A stretch of DNA of 47,493 nt from an uncultured Alteromonadaceae bacterium (lineage in GTDB: Bacteria; Pseudomonadota; Gammaproteobacteria; Pseudomonadales; Halieaceae). This document shows, one piece after another, positions 9,419-19,700 of this stretch (positions are counted from its first letter, which is position 1; each line of letters opens with the position of its first letter). A program made the position numbers and the translations under genes. Under the pieces are notes generated by a model. The model made no database searches, was not told the origin of the DNA, and was given only the letters and a program-made list of their open reading frames with translations. The stretch is from contig CAJYAI010000018.1 of assembly GCA_913064725.1 (NCBI GenBank), positions 1 to 47,493 on the forward strand, written 5' to 3'.

Positions 9419-10579
9419 TTAATCCGCTTGGCGACGCAAAAAAGCGGGAATATCGAAATAACCCTCAGCGCTACTCTCTTCTACCGCAACCGCTTGACCA
9501 CTGACGGCAACGCGTTGCCGCTTCGCGGGGGGAAGATCATACCCTTCGTAAGCCGGCTTAGTCGATGCCGTAGGTCGAACTGGAGCAACAGGCTCGACCT
9601 TCTTGAGTATGGGCCGACCCTGATGAACACCCAGTCCTGTCGCCACAACAGTCACTTTTAGCTCATCGGTCATGGTCGGATCAATAACCGTTCCAATGAC
9701 CACAGTTGCGTCATCGCAGGCTATTTCTTCAATGGCTTCACCCACCTCAGCAAACTCACCGAGTGAGAGGTCTAGTCCAGCAGTAATATTGACCAGCAAC
9801 CCTTTCGCACCGCTTAGATCGATGTCGTCGAGCAGAGGACTATTAATCGCACGCTCTGCGGCCTCACGCGCCCGACCCTCGCCAGCAGCAGTACCGGTAC
9901 CCATCATCGCCGAGCCCATTTCCGACATCACGGTCTTCACGTCAGCAAAGTCGACGTTGATCATGCCGGGTCGGATAATCAGATCGGCAATTCCCTGCAC
10001 TGCGCCAAACAAAACGTCATTCGCTTCTTTAAAAGCATCGAGAAGACTCGTTGTTTTACCCATGACCTCGAGTAATTTCTCGTTCGGGACAGTAATCAGA
10101 GAATCGACGTGCTGTTCTAACTCCTTGAGTCCATCCTCCGCGATCGACAGACGCTTACGTCCTTCGAAGCTAAAGGGACGCGTTACAACCGCGACGGTTA
10201 AAATACCCATATCGCGTGCTACCTCAGCGACAATGGGCGCGCCACCCGTGCCAGTACCACCACCCATGCCAGCGGTGACGAACACCATATCGGCACCTTG
10301 CAGCGCTTCCGCAATTCGATCCCGATCCTCTAAGGCAGCGGCACGTCCAATCTCAGGATTAGCGCCGGCTCCCAAACCTTTGGTGATCGTATTCCCGAGT
10401 TGTAAAACGGTTTTTGAATCGATATCCGCCAGCGCCTGAGAATCGGTATTTGCGCAAATAAAATCCACGCCTTCGATATCGTGTTCAATCATGTGACGCA
10501 CAGCGTTACCGCCACCACCGCCAACACCAATTACTTTAATAACCGCATTTTGTGGTGCGTTATCTACTAGTTCAAACAT
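9419..10579 (-). CDS. ftsZ: Cell division GTPase FtsZ
   Basis: Tubulin-like GTPase that forms the cytokinetic Z ring. The GTP signature GGGTGTG is at residues 106-112, the N-terminal glycine-rich loop VGGGGGNAV is intact, and the T7 synergy loop appears as NVDFADVKTVM. A disordered linker after about residue 320 leads to the C-terminal conserved peptide YFDIPAFLRRQAD, which binds FtsA and ZipA. The 386 residues are normal. The ATG at 10579 has a GGGGAG ribosome site. A small hairpin between the ftsA stop and this ribosome site could affect translation. Confidence 0.98.
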   Translation of the reverse strand: MFELVDNAPQNAVIKVIGVGGGGGNAVRHMIEHDIEGVDFICANTDSQALADIDSKTVLQLGNTITKGLGAGANPEIGRAAALEDRDRIAEALQGADMVFVTAGMGGGTGTGGAPIVAEVARDMGILTVAVVTRPFSFEGRKRLSIAEDGLKELEQHVDSLITVPNEKLLEVMGKTTSLLDAFKEANDVLFGAVQGIADLIIRPGMINVDFADVKTVMSEMGSAMMGTGTAAGEGRAREAAERAINSPLLDDIDLSGAKGLLVNITAGLDLSLGEFAEVGEAIEEIACDDATVVIGTVIDPTMTDELKVTVVATGLGVHQGRPILKKVEPVAPVRPTASTKPAYEGYDLPPAKRQRVAVSGQAVAVEESSAEGYFDIPAFLRRQAD

Positions 10580-10587
10580 AGTCTTTC

Positions 10588-10629
10588 TCCCCGTTTAAGC
10601 GTATCTGGTTTCCCAGATTTCCCCGTTTA
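10588..10629 (-). promoter_or_regulatory. Hairpin flanked by direct repeats in the ftsA-ftsZ gap
   Basis: On the minus strand the 51-base gap before ftsZ contains a perfect 6-bp stem, ATCTGG and CCAGAT, closed by a GAAA tetraloop (10603-10618). It is flanked by two copies of TAAACGGGGA (10620-10629 and 10588-10597). The copy nearer ftsZ carries the Shine-Dalgarno sequence GGGGAG. The symmetry suggests an mRNA element that could tune the FtsZ:FtsA ratio by stability or initiation. That role is inference; only the sequence pattern is seen. Confidence 0.5.
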
Positions 10630-10630
10630 C

Positions 10631-11866
10631 TCAAAAGTTGCGACTAAACCAATTGCGCAACCCATCCAGCATGCTGCTGGTCTTCTGACGACCCGCAGCA
10701 AGCTGCGCGCCCTCGTGAAGTTCTTTGGCACCCGATAGCAGCAGCCCAACCGCTGTTGCGTAAATCGGATTTCGAATAATGTCGTGCATACCCCGCGTGT
10801 ACTGTGGTGCACCGACGCGGACCGGCATATGAAAAATTTCTTCAGCCAGTTCCACAACGCCCTCCATCTTCGAGGTGCCGCCTGTCAAAACCACGCCTGC
10901 CGGAATCAGCTCCTCAAAGCCTGAACGTCTTATTTCGCCTTGAATCAAAGTGAACAACTCGTCATACCGTGGCTCGACCACCTCAGCGAGCGACTGACGT
11001 GACAAGTCTCTGGGTGGCCTGTCTCCGACACTAGGAACCTTGATGGTTTCGTCTGGACCGGTTAGTTGCGCGAGCGCGCAGGCGTAGCGAATTTTAATTT
11101 CTTCGGCGTGTTGCGTTGGCGTTCTCAACGCCATCGCAATATCGCTAGTCACCTGATCGCCCGCGATGGGAATCACGCCCGTGTGGCGAATTGATCCCTC
11201 TGTGAAAATAGCGATATCCGACGTTCCACCGCCAATATCAACCATGCACACGCCAAGGTCCCGCTCATCGTCGGTAATCACGGAGTAACTCGAGGCTAAT
11301 TGCTCCAAAACAATAGCATCGACCTCTAGACCACAGCGTTTGACACATTTCTCAATATTTTGCGCTGCTGTTTCTGCACACGTAACCAAGTGCACCTTGG
11401 CCTCCAGGCGAACACCCGACATACCCAAGGGCTCTTTGATACCGCCTTGATTATCGATGACGTATTCTTGGGGCAAGACATGCAGAATTTTTTGATCGGC
11501 TGGAATGGCTACTGCCTGTGCCGCATCGGTAACTCGATCAATGTCAGCCCGCTGCACCTCGCCATCCTTGATCGCGACTATGCCGTGCGAGTTCATTGAC
11601 CGGATATGGTTTCCGGCAATTCCCACATAGACCGAGTGAATTTGACAGCCAGCCATCAATTCGGCTTCTTCCACTGCACGTTGAATTGCGTTGACTGTGG
11701 ATTCGATATTGACCACTACACCCTTTTTTAACCCCTTCGATGGGTGCGAGCCGATACCAACAATATCGATGGTGCCGTCGGTATCGACCTCGCCGACCAC
11801 AGCGACAACCTTGGACGTACCTATGTCCAATCCAACGATCATCCGCTTTTCCTCATTCCCTGCCAC
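10631..11866 (-). CDS. ftsA: Cell division protein FtsA
   Basis: Actin-like ATPase that tethers FtsZ to the membrane and recruits later divisome proteins. The actin-fold phosphate loops GLDIGTSKV (N-terminal) and DIGGGTSDIAIF, and the adenosine motif VLTGGTSKMEG, are visible. The C-terminal amphipathic membrane helix reads MLDGLRNWFSRNF. The 411 residues are normal for FtsA. The start is GTG at 11866, overlapping the ftsQ stop by one base (TAGTG). An in-frame ATG at 11842 would shorten the N-terminus beyond that of homologues. It is coupled to ftsQ upstream and followed by ftsZ. Confidence 0.97.
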   Translation of the reverse strand: MAGNEEKRMIVGLDIGTSKVVAVVGEVDTDGTIDIVGIGSHPSKGLKKGVVVNIESTVNAIQRAVEEAELMAGCQIHSVYVGIAGNHIRSMNSHGIVAIKDGEVQRADIDRVTDAAQAVAIPADQKILHVLPQEYVIDNQGGIKEPLGMSGVRLEAKVHLVTCAETAAQNIEKCVKRCGLEVDAIVLEQLASSYSVITDDERDLGVCMVDIGGGTSDIAIFTEGSIRHTGVIPIAGDQVTSDIAMALRTPTQHAEEIKIRYACALAQLTGPDETIKVPSVGDRPPRDLSRQSLAEVVEPRYDELFTLIQGEIRRSGFEELIPAGVVLTGGTSKMEGVVELAEEIFHMPVRVGAPQYTRGMHDIIRNPIYATAVGLLLSGAKELHEGAQLAAGRQKTSSMLDGLRNWFSRNF

Positions 11867-12648
11867 TACTGACCTCCCTGCTTTCGCACTATTGCGGTCA
11901 CTCTAAAATCTGATGCTCGGCGCAAAATTGCTGCCCCACGCTCGTACCGAAAATCAATCCGTGCGATTGACTTGCGATCCACCTCACTGTCCAACAAGGC
12001 CGCAAATCGACGAACCCGTTGAGCAAAATCTCTGTCACCAAATTGCACCTGCGTGCCGTCCGTAAGCTCGGCCTGTACCTGACCCAACTTGTCCTGGGTG
12101 AGTCCTGAAATAGCCAAACCATAGGGCAGCAGTAAGGTTTGAAAGAGTTTGAAATGCTCGATCAGAAAAGACGGCTTGCGATGCTCGCTCCAAAGCATCG
12201 GGAGCTCCGCGTAGCGCGGCATCATGTCGCCCTCAAAAATAAGGCCCTGCTGATTGATGTAAGCCGCGTCACCCCATCGTGCGATGGGTTGCTGTTCGGT
12301 AATGGTGACCTTGATGGTGTCAGGCCACTCCCGACGAACGCTCGCTGCATGTACCCAGGAAAGACCCTCGAGCTGCTGTCGAATTGACCGCAAGTCAGCC
12401 AGCAAAAATCCATCGGCAACATGGGGCTTAATGATAGCTTCGAGACTCGCAGGCTCGATATGACGCATGTCACCCGCTATCGCTATGTGCTGCACCGGCA
12501 TATCAGTCGCTCGTTGCGTCAACAGACCAACTAATACCGCAATACAGATCAACGAGACGACAGTAACGATTCGTTTAACGCCGCGCACGAAGCGCGCCCA
12601 GCGGTCGTGCCACCTGGATTCGCGAACCTGTGGGGCGTCACGACTCAT
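11866..12648 (-). CDS. ftsQ: Cell division protein FtsQ
   Basis: Bitopic inner-membrane protein that bridges early and late divisome components and binds FtsL/FtsB. It has a short cytoplasmic tail with basic residues, one membrane segment (IVTVVSLICIAVLVGLL, about 28-44), a POTRA domain (from about residue 50, with MPVQHIAIAGDMRHI) and the FtsQ beta domain ending in a conserved DFRYERGAAI stretch. Length 260 residues. It overlaps ddlB by 11 bases at its start and ftsA by one base at its end, so it is part of a coupled ddlB-ftsQ-ftsA series. Confidence 0.95.
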   Translation of the reverse strand: MSRDAPQVRESRWHDRWARFVRGVKRIVTVVSLICIAVLVGLLTQRATDMPVQHIAIAGDMRHIEPASLEAIIKPHVADGFLLADLRSIRQQLEGLSWVHAASVRREWPDTIKVTITEQQPIARWGDAAYINQQGLIFEGDMMPRYAELPMLWSEHRKPSFLIEHFKLFQTLLLPYGLAISGLTQDKLGQVQAELTDGTQVQFGDRDFAQRVRRFAALLDSEVDRKSIARIDFRYERGAAILRRASDFRVTAIVRKQGGQ

Positions 12649-13561
12649 AGCGCAGCTCCATGGATCCGCGATAAATCTCCGTAAGAAGATCGCTAAAACT
12701 CAGACCAGCAGCTGCCGCTGCCTTGGGGACAAGACTATGGTCAGTCATCCCCGGTATCGTATTGACCTCGAGCAACTGCCAGCCATCGCGGCCGTGCATG
12801 AGATCCACTCTGCCCCAGACCTCGGCGCCGGAGGCAGTAAACGCGTCCATGGCTAGGATCTGAAGTGCCTGTGTCTCTCTCGCATCAAGATCCGCTGGGC
12901 ACTCAAATTGCGTTGCGCCCGATACATATTTTGCCTCGAAATCGTAAAAGTCTGACGCGGGTGTAATTTTGATAGGCGGTAATGCACGGCCATTTACAAC
13001 AGCCACTGTGTACTCGTCGCCACGAACCAGAGACTCGGCCATCACGGGGACACGCGACTTGGCCGCATGAATCACCGACTCGCGAAGACGCTCGCTGTCA
13101 TGGGCAATGGACATACCGACTGATGAGCCCTCGGAAACAGGCTTCACAAAGACGGGACCCAAACGACTAATGATATCGTCGAGATCGCTGGTGAGGCTCA
13201 CCATCTCAAATGGCGGCGTAGGTAGACCCAAGCTGCGCCAGATGAGTTTCGTCTTCGCCTTATCCATGCATAGTGCGCTGCCTAGCACACCAGAGCCCGA
13301 ATAGGGCACGCCGAGCGACTCAAGAAGACCCTGAACAGATCCATCCTCTCCGCCGAGGCCATGTAGGAGATTAAACACAAAGGTGTCCGCGGGAAGGTCG
13401 AGGTACCATCCGTTACGTGCCGTATCGATGCGCGTAACAAGGGCTTCAGCCAATTCAAGGCCGTCGGCAACCGCCGCTCCACTCTTGAGCGATATATCGC
13501 GTTCAGCCGAGCCTCCGCCCATCAAAACTGTCAAACTTTTACCGCGCAGTTCGGTACTCAT
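12638..13561 (-). CDS. ddlB: D-alanine--D-alanine ligase
   Basis: ATP-grasp ligase that joins two D-Ala for the peptidoglycan stem peptide. Visible features are the N-terminal [17 protein letters not shown] loop, the [16 protein letters not shown] stretch, the ATP-binding [14 protein letters not shown] segment, and the metal-binding end [17 protein letters not shown]. The 307 residues are normal. The ATG overlaps the murC stop by four bases (ATGA). Its place between murC and ftsQ is the classical dcw order and identifies it as the B-type gene. Confidence 0.96.
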   Translation of the reverse strand: MSTELRGKSLTVLMGGGSAERDISLKSGAAVADGLELAEALVTRIDTARNGWYLDLPADTFVFNLLHGLGGEDGSVQGLLESLGVPYSGSGVLGSALCMDKAKTKLIWRSLGLPTPPFEMVSLTSDLDDIISRLGPVFVKPVSEGSSVGMSIAHDSERLRESVIHAAKSRVPVMAESLVRGDEYTVAVVNGRALPPIKITPASDFYDFEAKYVSGATQFECPADLDARETQALQILAMDAFTASGAEVWGRVDLMHGRDGWQLLEVNTIPGMTDHSLVPKAAAAAGLSFSDLLTEIYRGSMELRYES

Positions 13562-14991
13562 TCGAGCACCTCCAGCGCCGGCGTGTCGGCTAGCAGGCGC
13601 GATAGCCGGCCAATATCGCCGGCACCCTGCATGATCAATATGTCGCCATCGCGTAACAGCCTGGCCAACCTCGCTGGAAGCTGACCGTTGTCGGCAATCA
13701 GTACTGGATCAACAAAACCCGCCTGACGGATACTTCTTGCGAGCGAGCGGCTATCTGCGCCGCTAATAACAGCCTCACCCGCCGCGTAAACTTCAAGCAA
13801 TGCCAATCCATCAACTGTCGATAGCACGTCGACAAACTCGTCATAGCAGTCTCGGGTTCGACTATACCGATGCGGTTGAAATGCCATGACCAATCGCCTG
13901 CCTGGATAGGCGAGTCGGGCCGCAGCGATGGTGGCTTTCAATTCGGTAGGATGATGGCCGTAGTCATCGACCAGTAGCGCCGATCCAGCCTTCCACTGAA
14001 TGTTCCCCAAGACAGAAAATCGGCGTCCGATACCTTCAAAGCGGTCGAGTCCCCTGACGATAGCCTCATCGTCCACACCAAGCTCCGTACAGACGGCAAC
14101 AGCCGCCGCAGCATTTAACGCATTGTGACTACCGGGCATCGGCACCGACAGTGACAGCGCGTCGCCACGCGCCTTCCGATTCAAGGTAAATCGACTCTCA
14201 GTGCCTGAGACGCGAAGTGCCTCTAAGCGGTAGTCGGCGTTATCGGCAAAACCGTAGGTTACGACTTGGCGCGTCATACTGGGCATTAGTTCACGCACAC
14301 CCGGATCGTCGAGGCATACCAGTGCAACACCGTAAAATGGCAAGTTGTGCAAGAACTCGATAAATGCCTGCTGGTAGGCACCAACGTCGCCCTCATAATG
14401 CTCCATGTGGTCGGGTTCCACGTTGGTAATCACCGACATCATGGGTAAGAGATGAAGGAAAGAAGCATCACTTTCGTCGGCCTCGACGACCAAGTAGTCG
14501 CTGTCGCCCAACTGCGCATTAGTGCCGAGATTATTGAGTACGCCACCAATAACGAAGGTTGGATCTAAGCCCGCCTCAGTCATAAGGGACGCAATAAGGC
14601 TGGTCGTGGTAGTTTTCCCGTGAGTACCAGCAACCGCAATGCTAAAGCGATAACGCATGAGCTCCGCTAGCATTTCCGCACGCGGTACGATGGGGATTCG
14701 CTGCTCTCTTGCAGCCTTGATTTCAGGGTTTGAATCGTCAATGGCTGAAGACACCACTAGGACATCGGCGCCCTCTACATTCAATGCCTTGTGACCAATA
14801 ACAACCGAGACGCCAAGCTCTCTAAGTCTCATTACTGGGTTACTCTCGGCGATATCAGATCCCGATACGGTATAGTTCAGTCCCACCAAGACCTCGGCGA
14901 TGCCGCTCATACCCGAACCACCAATGCCAACGAAGTGGATGCGCTTTATTCGGCGCATCATGGGCTCGCGGGTTAGCACCTGACTAGCCAC
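13558..14991 (-). CDS. murC: UDP-N-acetylmuramate--L-alanine ligase MurC
   Basis: MurC adds L-Ala to UDP-MurNAc, the first amino acid of the stem peptide. Seen are the Rossmann loop [16 protein letters not shown] near the N-terminus and the Mur-ligase ATP loop [23 protein letters not shown] and DDYGHHPTE are also conserved. I chose GTG at 14991 (477 aa) because AGGAGG (14998-15003) lies six bases before it and the start overlaps the murG stop by eight bases. ATGs at 14961 and 14958 are later alternatives closer to some family members. An earlier start at 15033 would bury the ribosome site. Confidence 0.95.
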   Translation of the reverse strand: MASQVLTREPMMRRIKRIHFVGIGGSGMSGIAEVLVGLNYTVSGSDIAESNPVMRLRELGVSVVIGHKALNVEGADVLVVSSAIDDSNPEIKAAREQRIPIVPRAEMLAELMRYRFSIAVAGTHGKTTTTSLIASLMTEAGLDPTFVIGGVLNNLGTNAQLGDSDYLVVEADESDASFLHLLPMMSVITNVEPDHMEHYEGDVGAYQQAFIEFLHNLPFYGVALVCLDDPGVRELMPSMTRQVVTYGFADNADYRLEALRVSGTESRFTLNRKARGDALSLSVPMPGSHNALNAAAAVAVCTELGVDDEAIVRGLDRFEGIGRRFSVLGNIQWKAGSALLVDDYGHHPTELKATIAAARLAYPGRRLVMAFQPHRYSRTRDCYDEFVDVLSTVDGLALLEVYAAGEAVISGADSRSLARSIRQAGFVDPVLIADNGQLPARLARLLRDGDILIMQGAGDIGRLSRLLADTPALEVLE

Positions 14992-16087
14992 AGACCACCT
15001 CCTGAGCAATAGCCACGACCTGCTGCGTCGCATCGGGTTTGGACCAGTATCGCGCTTGTTCGGACATGCGCTCTAGGCGCGTCGCATCACCGAGTATCTC
15101 GACAATAAAAGTCGGCAGATGATCACCTGCGAGCTCAGCCTGAGGAACGATAACCGCACCGCCCACCTTCGACAGGGCTTCTGCATTTTTCTGTTGATGG
15201 TCGTCAATAGCCTGTGGCAATGGCACGAGAATGCTGGGGGTGGCCGTAACCGCAAGCTCGCTCACAGTCAGGGCTCCGGCGCGGCATATGGCAACGTCTG
15301 CCCACGCATAAAGCGCAGGCATATCATCGACAAAAGGCATCACCTCGATACGATTCACCGCCACCTCTTTCCACGCCGCCTCGGTCGGGATCTGATGCGC
15401 CTTTCCGCATTGATGACGCACCTCAATCCTAGAGAGCGCGTCGTCCGGTAGCGAGGCAAACGCTGCTGGACACCCCGCATTTAGCGCCTGCGCGCCCTGA
15501 CTTCCCCCCAAAATGGCCACCCGAAGGCATCGCGAGTGTTCAAAATGTGTATCGGGATAGCGCTTATTAGGCAGACCGCTAAAGGCGGCACGCAGTGGAT
15601 TTCCAGTTACGCTGACATTAATGTCACGCAAAAACGCGCCGTCAAATCCAGCCATAACACGCCGAGCATGCTTGGCCAGTAGCCGATTAGTGGTCCCCGC
15701 TACGGCGTTTTGCTCATGAATCAACAGCGGGATACCTAAGACCTTTGCGACAGCACCAGCCGGTCCGGCAGCATAGCCGCCAAAGCCAATGACCATATTC
15801 GGTCTCTTCCGAGCCAAGAGAATAAACGCTTGAGCAGACGCGAGGACAAGCGTGATCAAGCCCTTGATCTTAGACATCAACCCTTTACCACGAAGCCCCA
15901 GCGTCTTCAGTGTGTGTAGCGTAAAGTTATTTGCGGGTACGACGCTGGCTTCAAGACCGCGAGAGGTACCAATCCAGGACACATTCCAGCCCTTGGCACG
16001 AAGATCTTCTGCAACCGCCAGCCCGGGATAGACGTGACCGCCAGTGCCACCGGCCATGATCATAGCGCTGGGTGTGGAGGCATTCAC
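14984..16087 (-). CDS. murG: UDP-GlcNAc:undecaprenyl-PP-MurNAc-pentapeptide GlcNAc transferase MurG
   Basis: Peripheral membrane GT28 glycosyltransferase that turns lipid I into lipid II. The N-terminal loop [14 protein letters not shown], the acceptor-site segment [12 protein letters not shown] and the donor loop [10 protein letters not shown] are all present, with [12 protein letters not shown] in the UDP-GlcNAc site. The 367 residues are normal. The start is GTG at 16087, preceded by AGGAG six bases away. It overlaps the ftsW stop by four bases (GTGA). Its own stop lies within the first eight bases of murC. Confidence 0.96.
   Translation of the reverse strand: MNASTPSAMIMAGGTGGHVYPGLAVAEDLRAKGWNVSWIGTSRGLEASVVPANNFTLHTLKTLGLRGKGLMSKIKGLITLVLASAQAFILLARKRPNMVIGFGGYAAGPAGAVAKVLGIPLLIHEQNAVAGTTNRLLAKHARRVMAGFDGAFLRDINVSVTGNPLRAAFSGLPNKRYPDTHFEHSRCLRVAILGGSQGAQALNAGCPAAFASLPDDALSRIEVRHQCGKAHQIPTEAAWKEVAVNRIEVMPFVDDMPALYAWADVAICRAGALTVSELAVTATPSILVPLPQAIDDHQQKNAEALSKVGGAVIVPQAELAGDHLPTFIVEILGDATRLERMSEQARYWSKPDATQQVVAIAQEVVCG
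14998..15003 (-). promoter_or_regulatory. Perfect Shine-Dalgarno site that fixes the murC start
   Basis: The minus strand reads AGGAGG here, inside the end of murG, followed by six bases and then GTG at 14991. It is a full match to the anti-Shine-Dalgarno sequence and supports GTG as the murC start rather than the downstream ATG codons or the longer frame. Confidence 0.7.
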
Positions 16088-17256
16088 GATGATGCTCTCC
16101 TCGCCTGAACCTTGGCCTGCCCTTTTTTCCGCCCGTGCCGGATAGCCCCATTAAACCGCTCGAGCTTGAGAAGGAAACCCACCATGACGCAACTGACGAA
16201 AAGACTATTGCCGCCATAACTGATAAACGGCAACGTCAGCCCCTTTGTTGGTAGCAAGCCTGAACTCACGCCCATATTGACAAAAGCTTGCCCCGCAAAA
16301 ATGAGCGCAAAACCAAAACAACAATAAGCTTCGAAGCAACGATCATCGACCAAAAAGCGATAACCCATGAGTACGATGCGCGCGACGAACGCCGCAAACA
16401 GCAAGATGACGGCCACGGCACCGACTAGCCCGGTCTCTTCCGCCCAAATCGAAAAGACGAAATCGGTATGCGCCTCCGGCAGATAAAACAGTTTTTGTAC
16501 GCTGTTGCCCAAGCCAACGCCAAACCACTCGCCTCGTCCGTAAGCAATAAGCGACTGAATGAGCTGAAAACCACTACCGAAGGGGTCACTCCAAGGGTCT
16601 TGATAGGCCATGAGGCGCTTCATTCGATAGGGCGCCATGACGATCATGCCAACCAACATTGCGATCGCGGACAACACTAAGGCCAATACGTAAACTAACC
16701 GAGCTCCCGCCATGAATAGCATGCCAAAGGCTGTTCCCAATACAATGACTGTCGCACCAAAATCGGGCTCCAACAGCAGCAACACGGCAAAAATCAACAG
16801 GACACCAATAGGTTTTAACAGGCCGCGCAGTTCAGTACGCAACTCCACAGCGTGGCGAACCATGTAGCCCGACAACCACACCACGAGCGCAAATTTCGCG
16901 AACTCGGATGGCTGAAAGGTCAGAGGACCAAGCGGGATCCATCGCTGGCTACCGTTAACGACACGGCCAACGCCGGGAACAAGCACCAGCACCAAGAACG
17001 CGAAGGCAAGTAGCAACAACCATGGTGAAACCACTCGCCAGGTTGATGTGGGTATGGCATAAGCAATTGCACCCAGGGTAAGGCCAATACCTAGATACAT
17101 TACGTGACGCGTGGCATGGTGCCACTGATCACCGAATTTAACCTCGGATAAACTAATCGACGCTGACGAAATGGCGATGACGCCAATAGATATCAGGATC
17201 GCCGCCAGTATTAATAGCGTCGAACCAGTAGCGTGATCGTGCCTCGTCGTAGTCAT
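16084..17256 (-). CDS. ftsW: Septal peptidoglycan polymerase FtsW (SEDS family)
   Basis: Polytopic SEDS glycosyltransferase that polymerises lipid II at the septum with FtsI. About ten hydrophobic segments are visible. The conserved extracellular stretch around GNSVQKLFYLPEAHTDFVFS, and the C-terminal GLTLPFISYGGNSL motif, identify the FtsW/RodA family. Its position between murD and murG identifies FtsW rather than RodA. I start at ATG 17256 (390 aa), which overlaps the murD stop by one base (TGATG). A TTG one codon earlier is possible. Confidence 0.96.
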   Translation of the reverse strand: MTTTRHDHATGSTLLILAAILISIGVIAISSASISLSEVKFGDQWHHATRHVMYLGIGLTLGAIAYAIPTSTWRVVSPWLLLLAFAFLVLVLVPGVGRVVNGSQRWIPLGPLTFQPSEFAKFALVVWLSGYMVRHAVELRTELRGLLKPIGVLLIFAVLLLLEPDFGATVIVLGTAFGMLFMAGARLVYVLALVLSAIAMLVGMIVMAPYRMKRLMAYQDPWSDPFGSGFQLIQSLIAYGRGEWFGVGLGNSVQKLFYLPEAHTDFVFSIWAEETGLVGAVAVILLFAAFVARIVLMGYRFLVDDRCFEAYCCFGFALIFAGQAFVNMGVSSGLLPTKGLTLPFISYGGNSLFVSCVMVGFLLKLERFNGAIRHGRKKGQAKVQARRASS

Positions 17257-18611
17257 CAAAGCGACGCCTCTGCTTCTACCACAGCGGCCTTGAAGGTCTC
17301 ACCACGATCAACGTAGTCGCGGAACATATCGAAGCTGGCACACCCGGGAGATAGAAGCACCGTGTCTCCCGCTGAGGCCACAGAGATCGCCGCATCAACC
17401 GCTTCTTTCATACTGCAAACACGCGATACCGGCACAGTCCCGCCAATGGCCCCCTCAATCTCATCCGCAGCCAGCCCAATAAGGACAACGTGCTTGGCAT
17501 AGATGACGGCTGCTTTTGCAAGGGCCTCGAAAGACTGTCCCTTACCGTTACCACCCGCGATTAATACAATATTCTGCCCATCCGCTAGGCCCGCGAGCGC
17601 TGCGACGCTGGCGGCCACGTTTGTACCCTTACTGTCATTTACAAACGAGATTCCGCGCTCGATAGCAATCAGTTCGCAACGATGTGGGAGTCCCTCTAAG
17701 GCCGTGAGACCGTCAATCAGAGGGCCAAATTCAAGACCCATAGCGCGCCCAATACTGAGCGCGGCTAGCGCGTTTTCGACATTATGCTTACCGACTACCG
17801 GAATGGCCGATACAGGACACAAAGGCTCAAACCCGTGACAGATCCATGTGGCTCCATCGCTATCTCGAAGACCAATTTGGTCTATATCCGGCTCGTTATC
17901 ACGCCACACAGTCCAGGGTACATCGCCCTTGCCAATGGGCTGGGTCAGCGAATCACGGTAGTTCGCGACAACGTGCTGTGCACCGGCAAAAATCCGGTGT
18001 TTTGCCAAGTGATAGAGCGGCATTGTGCGGTGACGATCGAGATGGTCGGGGGATAAGTTGAGTACAGCAGCGACTGCAAGATCGAGATTGCCAGCCCGCT
18101 CCAACTGAAATGACGAGAGCTCCAGCACGTAGACATCAACATCGCAATCCAACAGGTCGAGTGCCGGCACACCTATATTGCCGCCCACTGCCACCTTCAG
18201 ACCACAGGACGTCAAAAGCTGTCCCACATAAGTGGTCACTGTAGATTTTCCGTTTGAGCCGGTAATACCAATTACCGGAACCGTCGCCTCGGCAACGAAA
18301 AGATCGATGTCACCCCGAACATCCACACCCTGAGATTGAGCGCGCTTGATCACCTCAGAATCCATCGCAATGCCCGGCGATGCAATGAGCAAGTCGAGCT
18401 GATCCATCAGCCCTTCATCAAGCTCGCCAAAATGCGTCTCTACTCCTGCAAGCTCGCGCCGCAACCCTAGGTCGCTTTGCAGTTCAGCCCGCGTATCCAT
18501 AGCAATGAATGGCAGACCTTGATCTCGCCAGAAGCGCGCCACCGACAACCCGGTCTGCCCAAGACCGAGAATGCCACGTCGAATCGAACTGGATATGAGA
18601 TCGGGCATCAT
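17256..18611 (-). CDS. murD: UDP-N-acetylmuramoylalanine--D-glutamate ligase MurD
   Basis: Cytoplasmic Mur ligase that adds D-Glu to UDP-MurNAc-L-Ala. The N-terminal loop GILGLGQTGLSVARF binds UMP, and the ATP loop GITGSNGKSTVTTY is complete. NLSPDHLDRH and FVNDSKGTN are conserved metal and substrate segments. The 451 residues are normal. The ATG at 18611 is followed by a second ATG and has AGGA shortly upstream. It begins six bases after mraY and overlaps ftsW. Confidence 0.96.
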   Translation of the reverse strand: MMPDLISSSIRRGILGLGQTGLSVARFWRDQGLPFIAMDTRAELQSDLGLRRELAGVETHFGELDEGLMDQLDLLIASPGIAMDSEVIKRAQSQGVDVRGDIDLFVAEATVPVIGITGSNGKSTVTTYVGQLLTSCGLKVAVGGNIGVPALDLLDCDVDVYVLELSSFQLERAGNLDLAVAAVLNLSPDHLDRHRTMPLYHLAKHRIFAGAQHVVANYRDSLTQPIGKGDVPWTVWRDNEPDIDQIGLRDSDGATWICHGFEPLCPVSAIPVVGKHNVENALAALSIGRAMGLEFGPLIDGLTALEGLPHRCELIAIERGISFVNDSKGTNVAASVAALAGLADGQNIVLIAGGNGKGQSFEALAKAAVIYAKHVVLIGLAADEIEGAIGGTVPVSRVCSMKEAVDAAISVASAGDTVLLSPGCASFDMFRDYVDRGETFKAAVVEAEASL

Positions 18612-18617
18612 TCAGTC

Positions 18618-19700
18618 CTACCTCAGTTTGAGCGTCGCTAGCCCAAAGAGCACCAGCATCGCTGTGATAATCCAGAAACGGACAATCACGCGCGGCTCGG
18701 GCCATCCAGACAGCTCAAAGTGATGATGGATGGGCGCCATCTTAAAAACGCGCTTACCACGCAATTTAAACGACGCCACTTGAATAATGACGGACAAGGT
18801 CTCCATAACGAAGACACCGCCCATGATGAGTAGTACAAATTCCTGTCGAATGATGACAGCCACGATCCCAAGTGCGGCACCGAGTGCAAGCGCACCCACG
18901 TCGCCCATAAACACCATGGCGGGGTAGGTGTTGAACCACAAGAAACCCAGTCCAGCACCCGCAATGGCGCCACAGAAGACCACCATCTCGCCGGTACCGG
19001 CGATGTAAGCTATGTTCAGATAAGAAGCGAATTCCACGTGGCCCGTCAAATAGGCAATCATCCCAAGACCAACCGACACCATTACGGTGGGCAGAATCGC
19101 AAGCCCATCGAGCCCATCAGTGAGGTTGACAGCATTGCTGGCACCGACGACAACAAGGTACGCCCAGGGAATAAACATGAGCCCCAGTAGCAGTGCGAAG
19201 TCTTTGAGGAACGGAAGGTATAGGGTCAACTCCGGTGTCTGAGTTGATGTGGCAAATAGATAGCTCACCGAGACCAGACCAACTAGTGATTGCCAAAAAT
19301 ACTTCCACTTTGCAGGAAGCCCGCGCGAGTCTTTTTCAACGACCTTGCGATAGTCGTCAACCCAGCCAATGGCACCAAAGAACACCGTGGTTAGCAATGC
19401 CACCCATAAGTATTTACTCGATAAATCACCCCACAGCAGTGTGCCGGATGCGATGGCCACGATGATCAGCGCACCGCCCATGGTGGGCGTCCCGGCCTTG
19501 CTCAGATGAGACTGTGGCCCATCAACTCTGACTGCCTGACCAATCTGCATCTCACGCAGCCAGAGAATCATTTTGGGACCAATGAGAGTAGATATAATAA
19601 GTGCTGTCATGGCGGACAAAATGCCGCGCAGCGTGATGTACTGAAATACAGAAAAACCGGATTCCCACTCCGCTAACTGCTGGGCGAGCCAAGCTAACAT
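18618..19700 (-). CDS. mraY: Phospho-MurNAc-pentapeptide transferase MraY
   Basis: Integral membrane enzyme that transfers phospho-MurNAc-pentapeptide to undecaprenyl phosphate to make lipid I. Visible are VDDYRKV with the catalytic aspartates, [11 protein letters not shown], and the HHHFEL histidine motif ([11 protein letters not shown]). Ten membrane segments fit. I chose ATG 19700, which yields 360 residues, the same as E. coli, and has GGAGG seven bases upstream. It overlaps the murF stop by seven bases. A start at 19724 would add eight unrelated residues. Confidence 0.97.
   Translation of the reverse strand: MLAWLAQQLAEWESGFSVFQYITLRGILSAMTALIISTLIGPKMILWLREMQIGQAVRVDGPQSHLSKAGTPTMGGALIIVAIASGTLLWGDLSSKYLWVALLTTVFFGAIGWVDDYRKVVEKDSRGLPAKWKYFWQSLVGLVSVSYLFATSTQTPELTLYLPFLKDFALLLGLMFIPWAYLVVVGASNAVNLTDGLDGLAILPTVMVSVGLGMIAYLTGHVEFASYLNIAYIAGTGEMVVFCGAIAGAGLGFLWFNTYPAMVFMGDVGALALGAALGIVAVIIRQEFVLLIMGGVFVMETLSVIIQVASFKLRGKRVFKMAPIHHHFELSGWPEPRVIVRFWIITAMLVLFGLATLKLR

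Noticed and set aside
9672-10439. A 255-codon frame on the + strand
   Set aside because: It lies fully opposite ftsZ and is Ser/Ala/Pro-rich without domains, typical of the antisense of a GC-biased gene.
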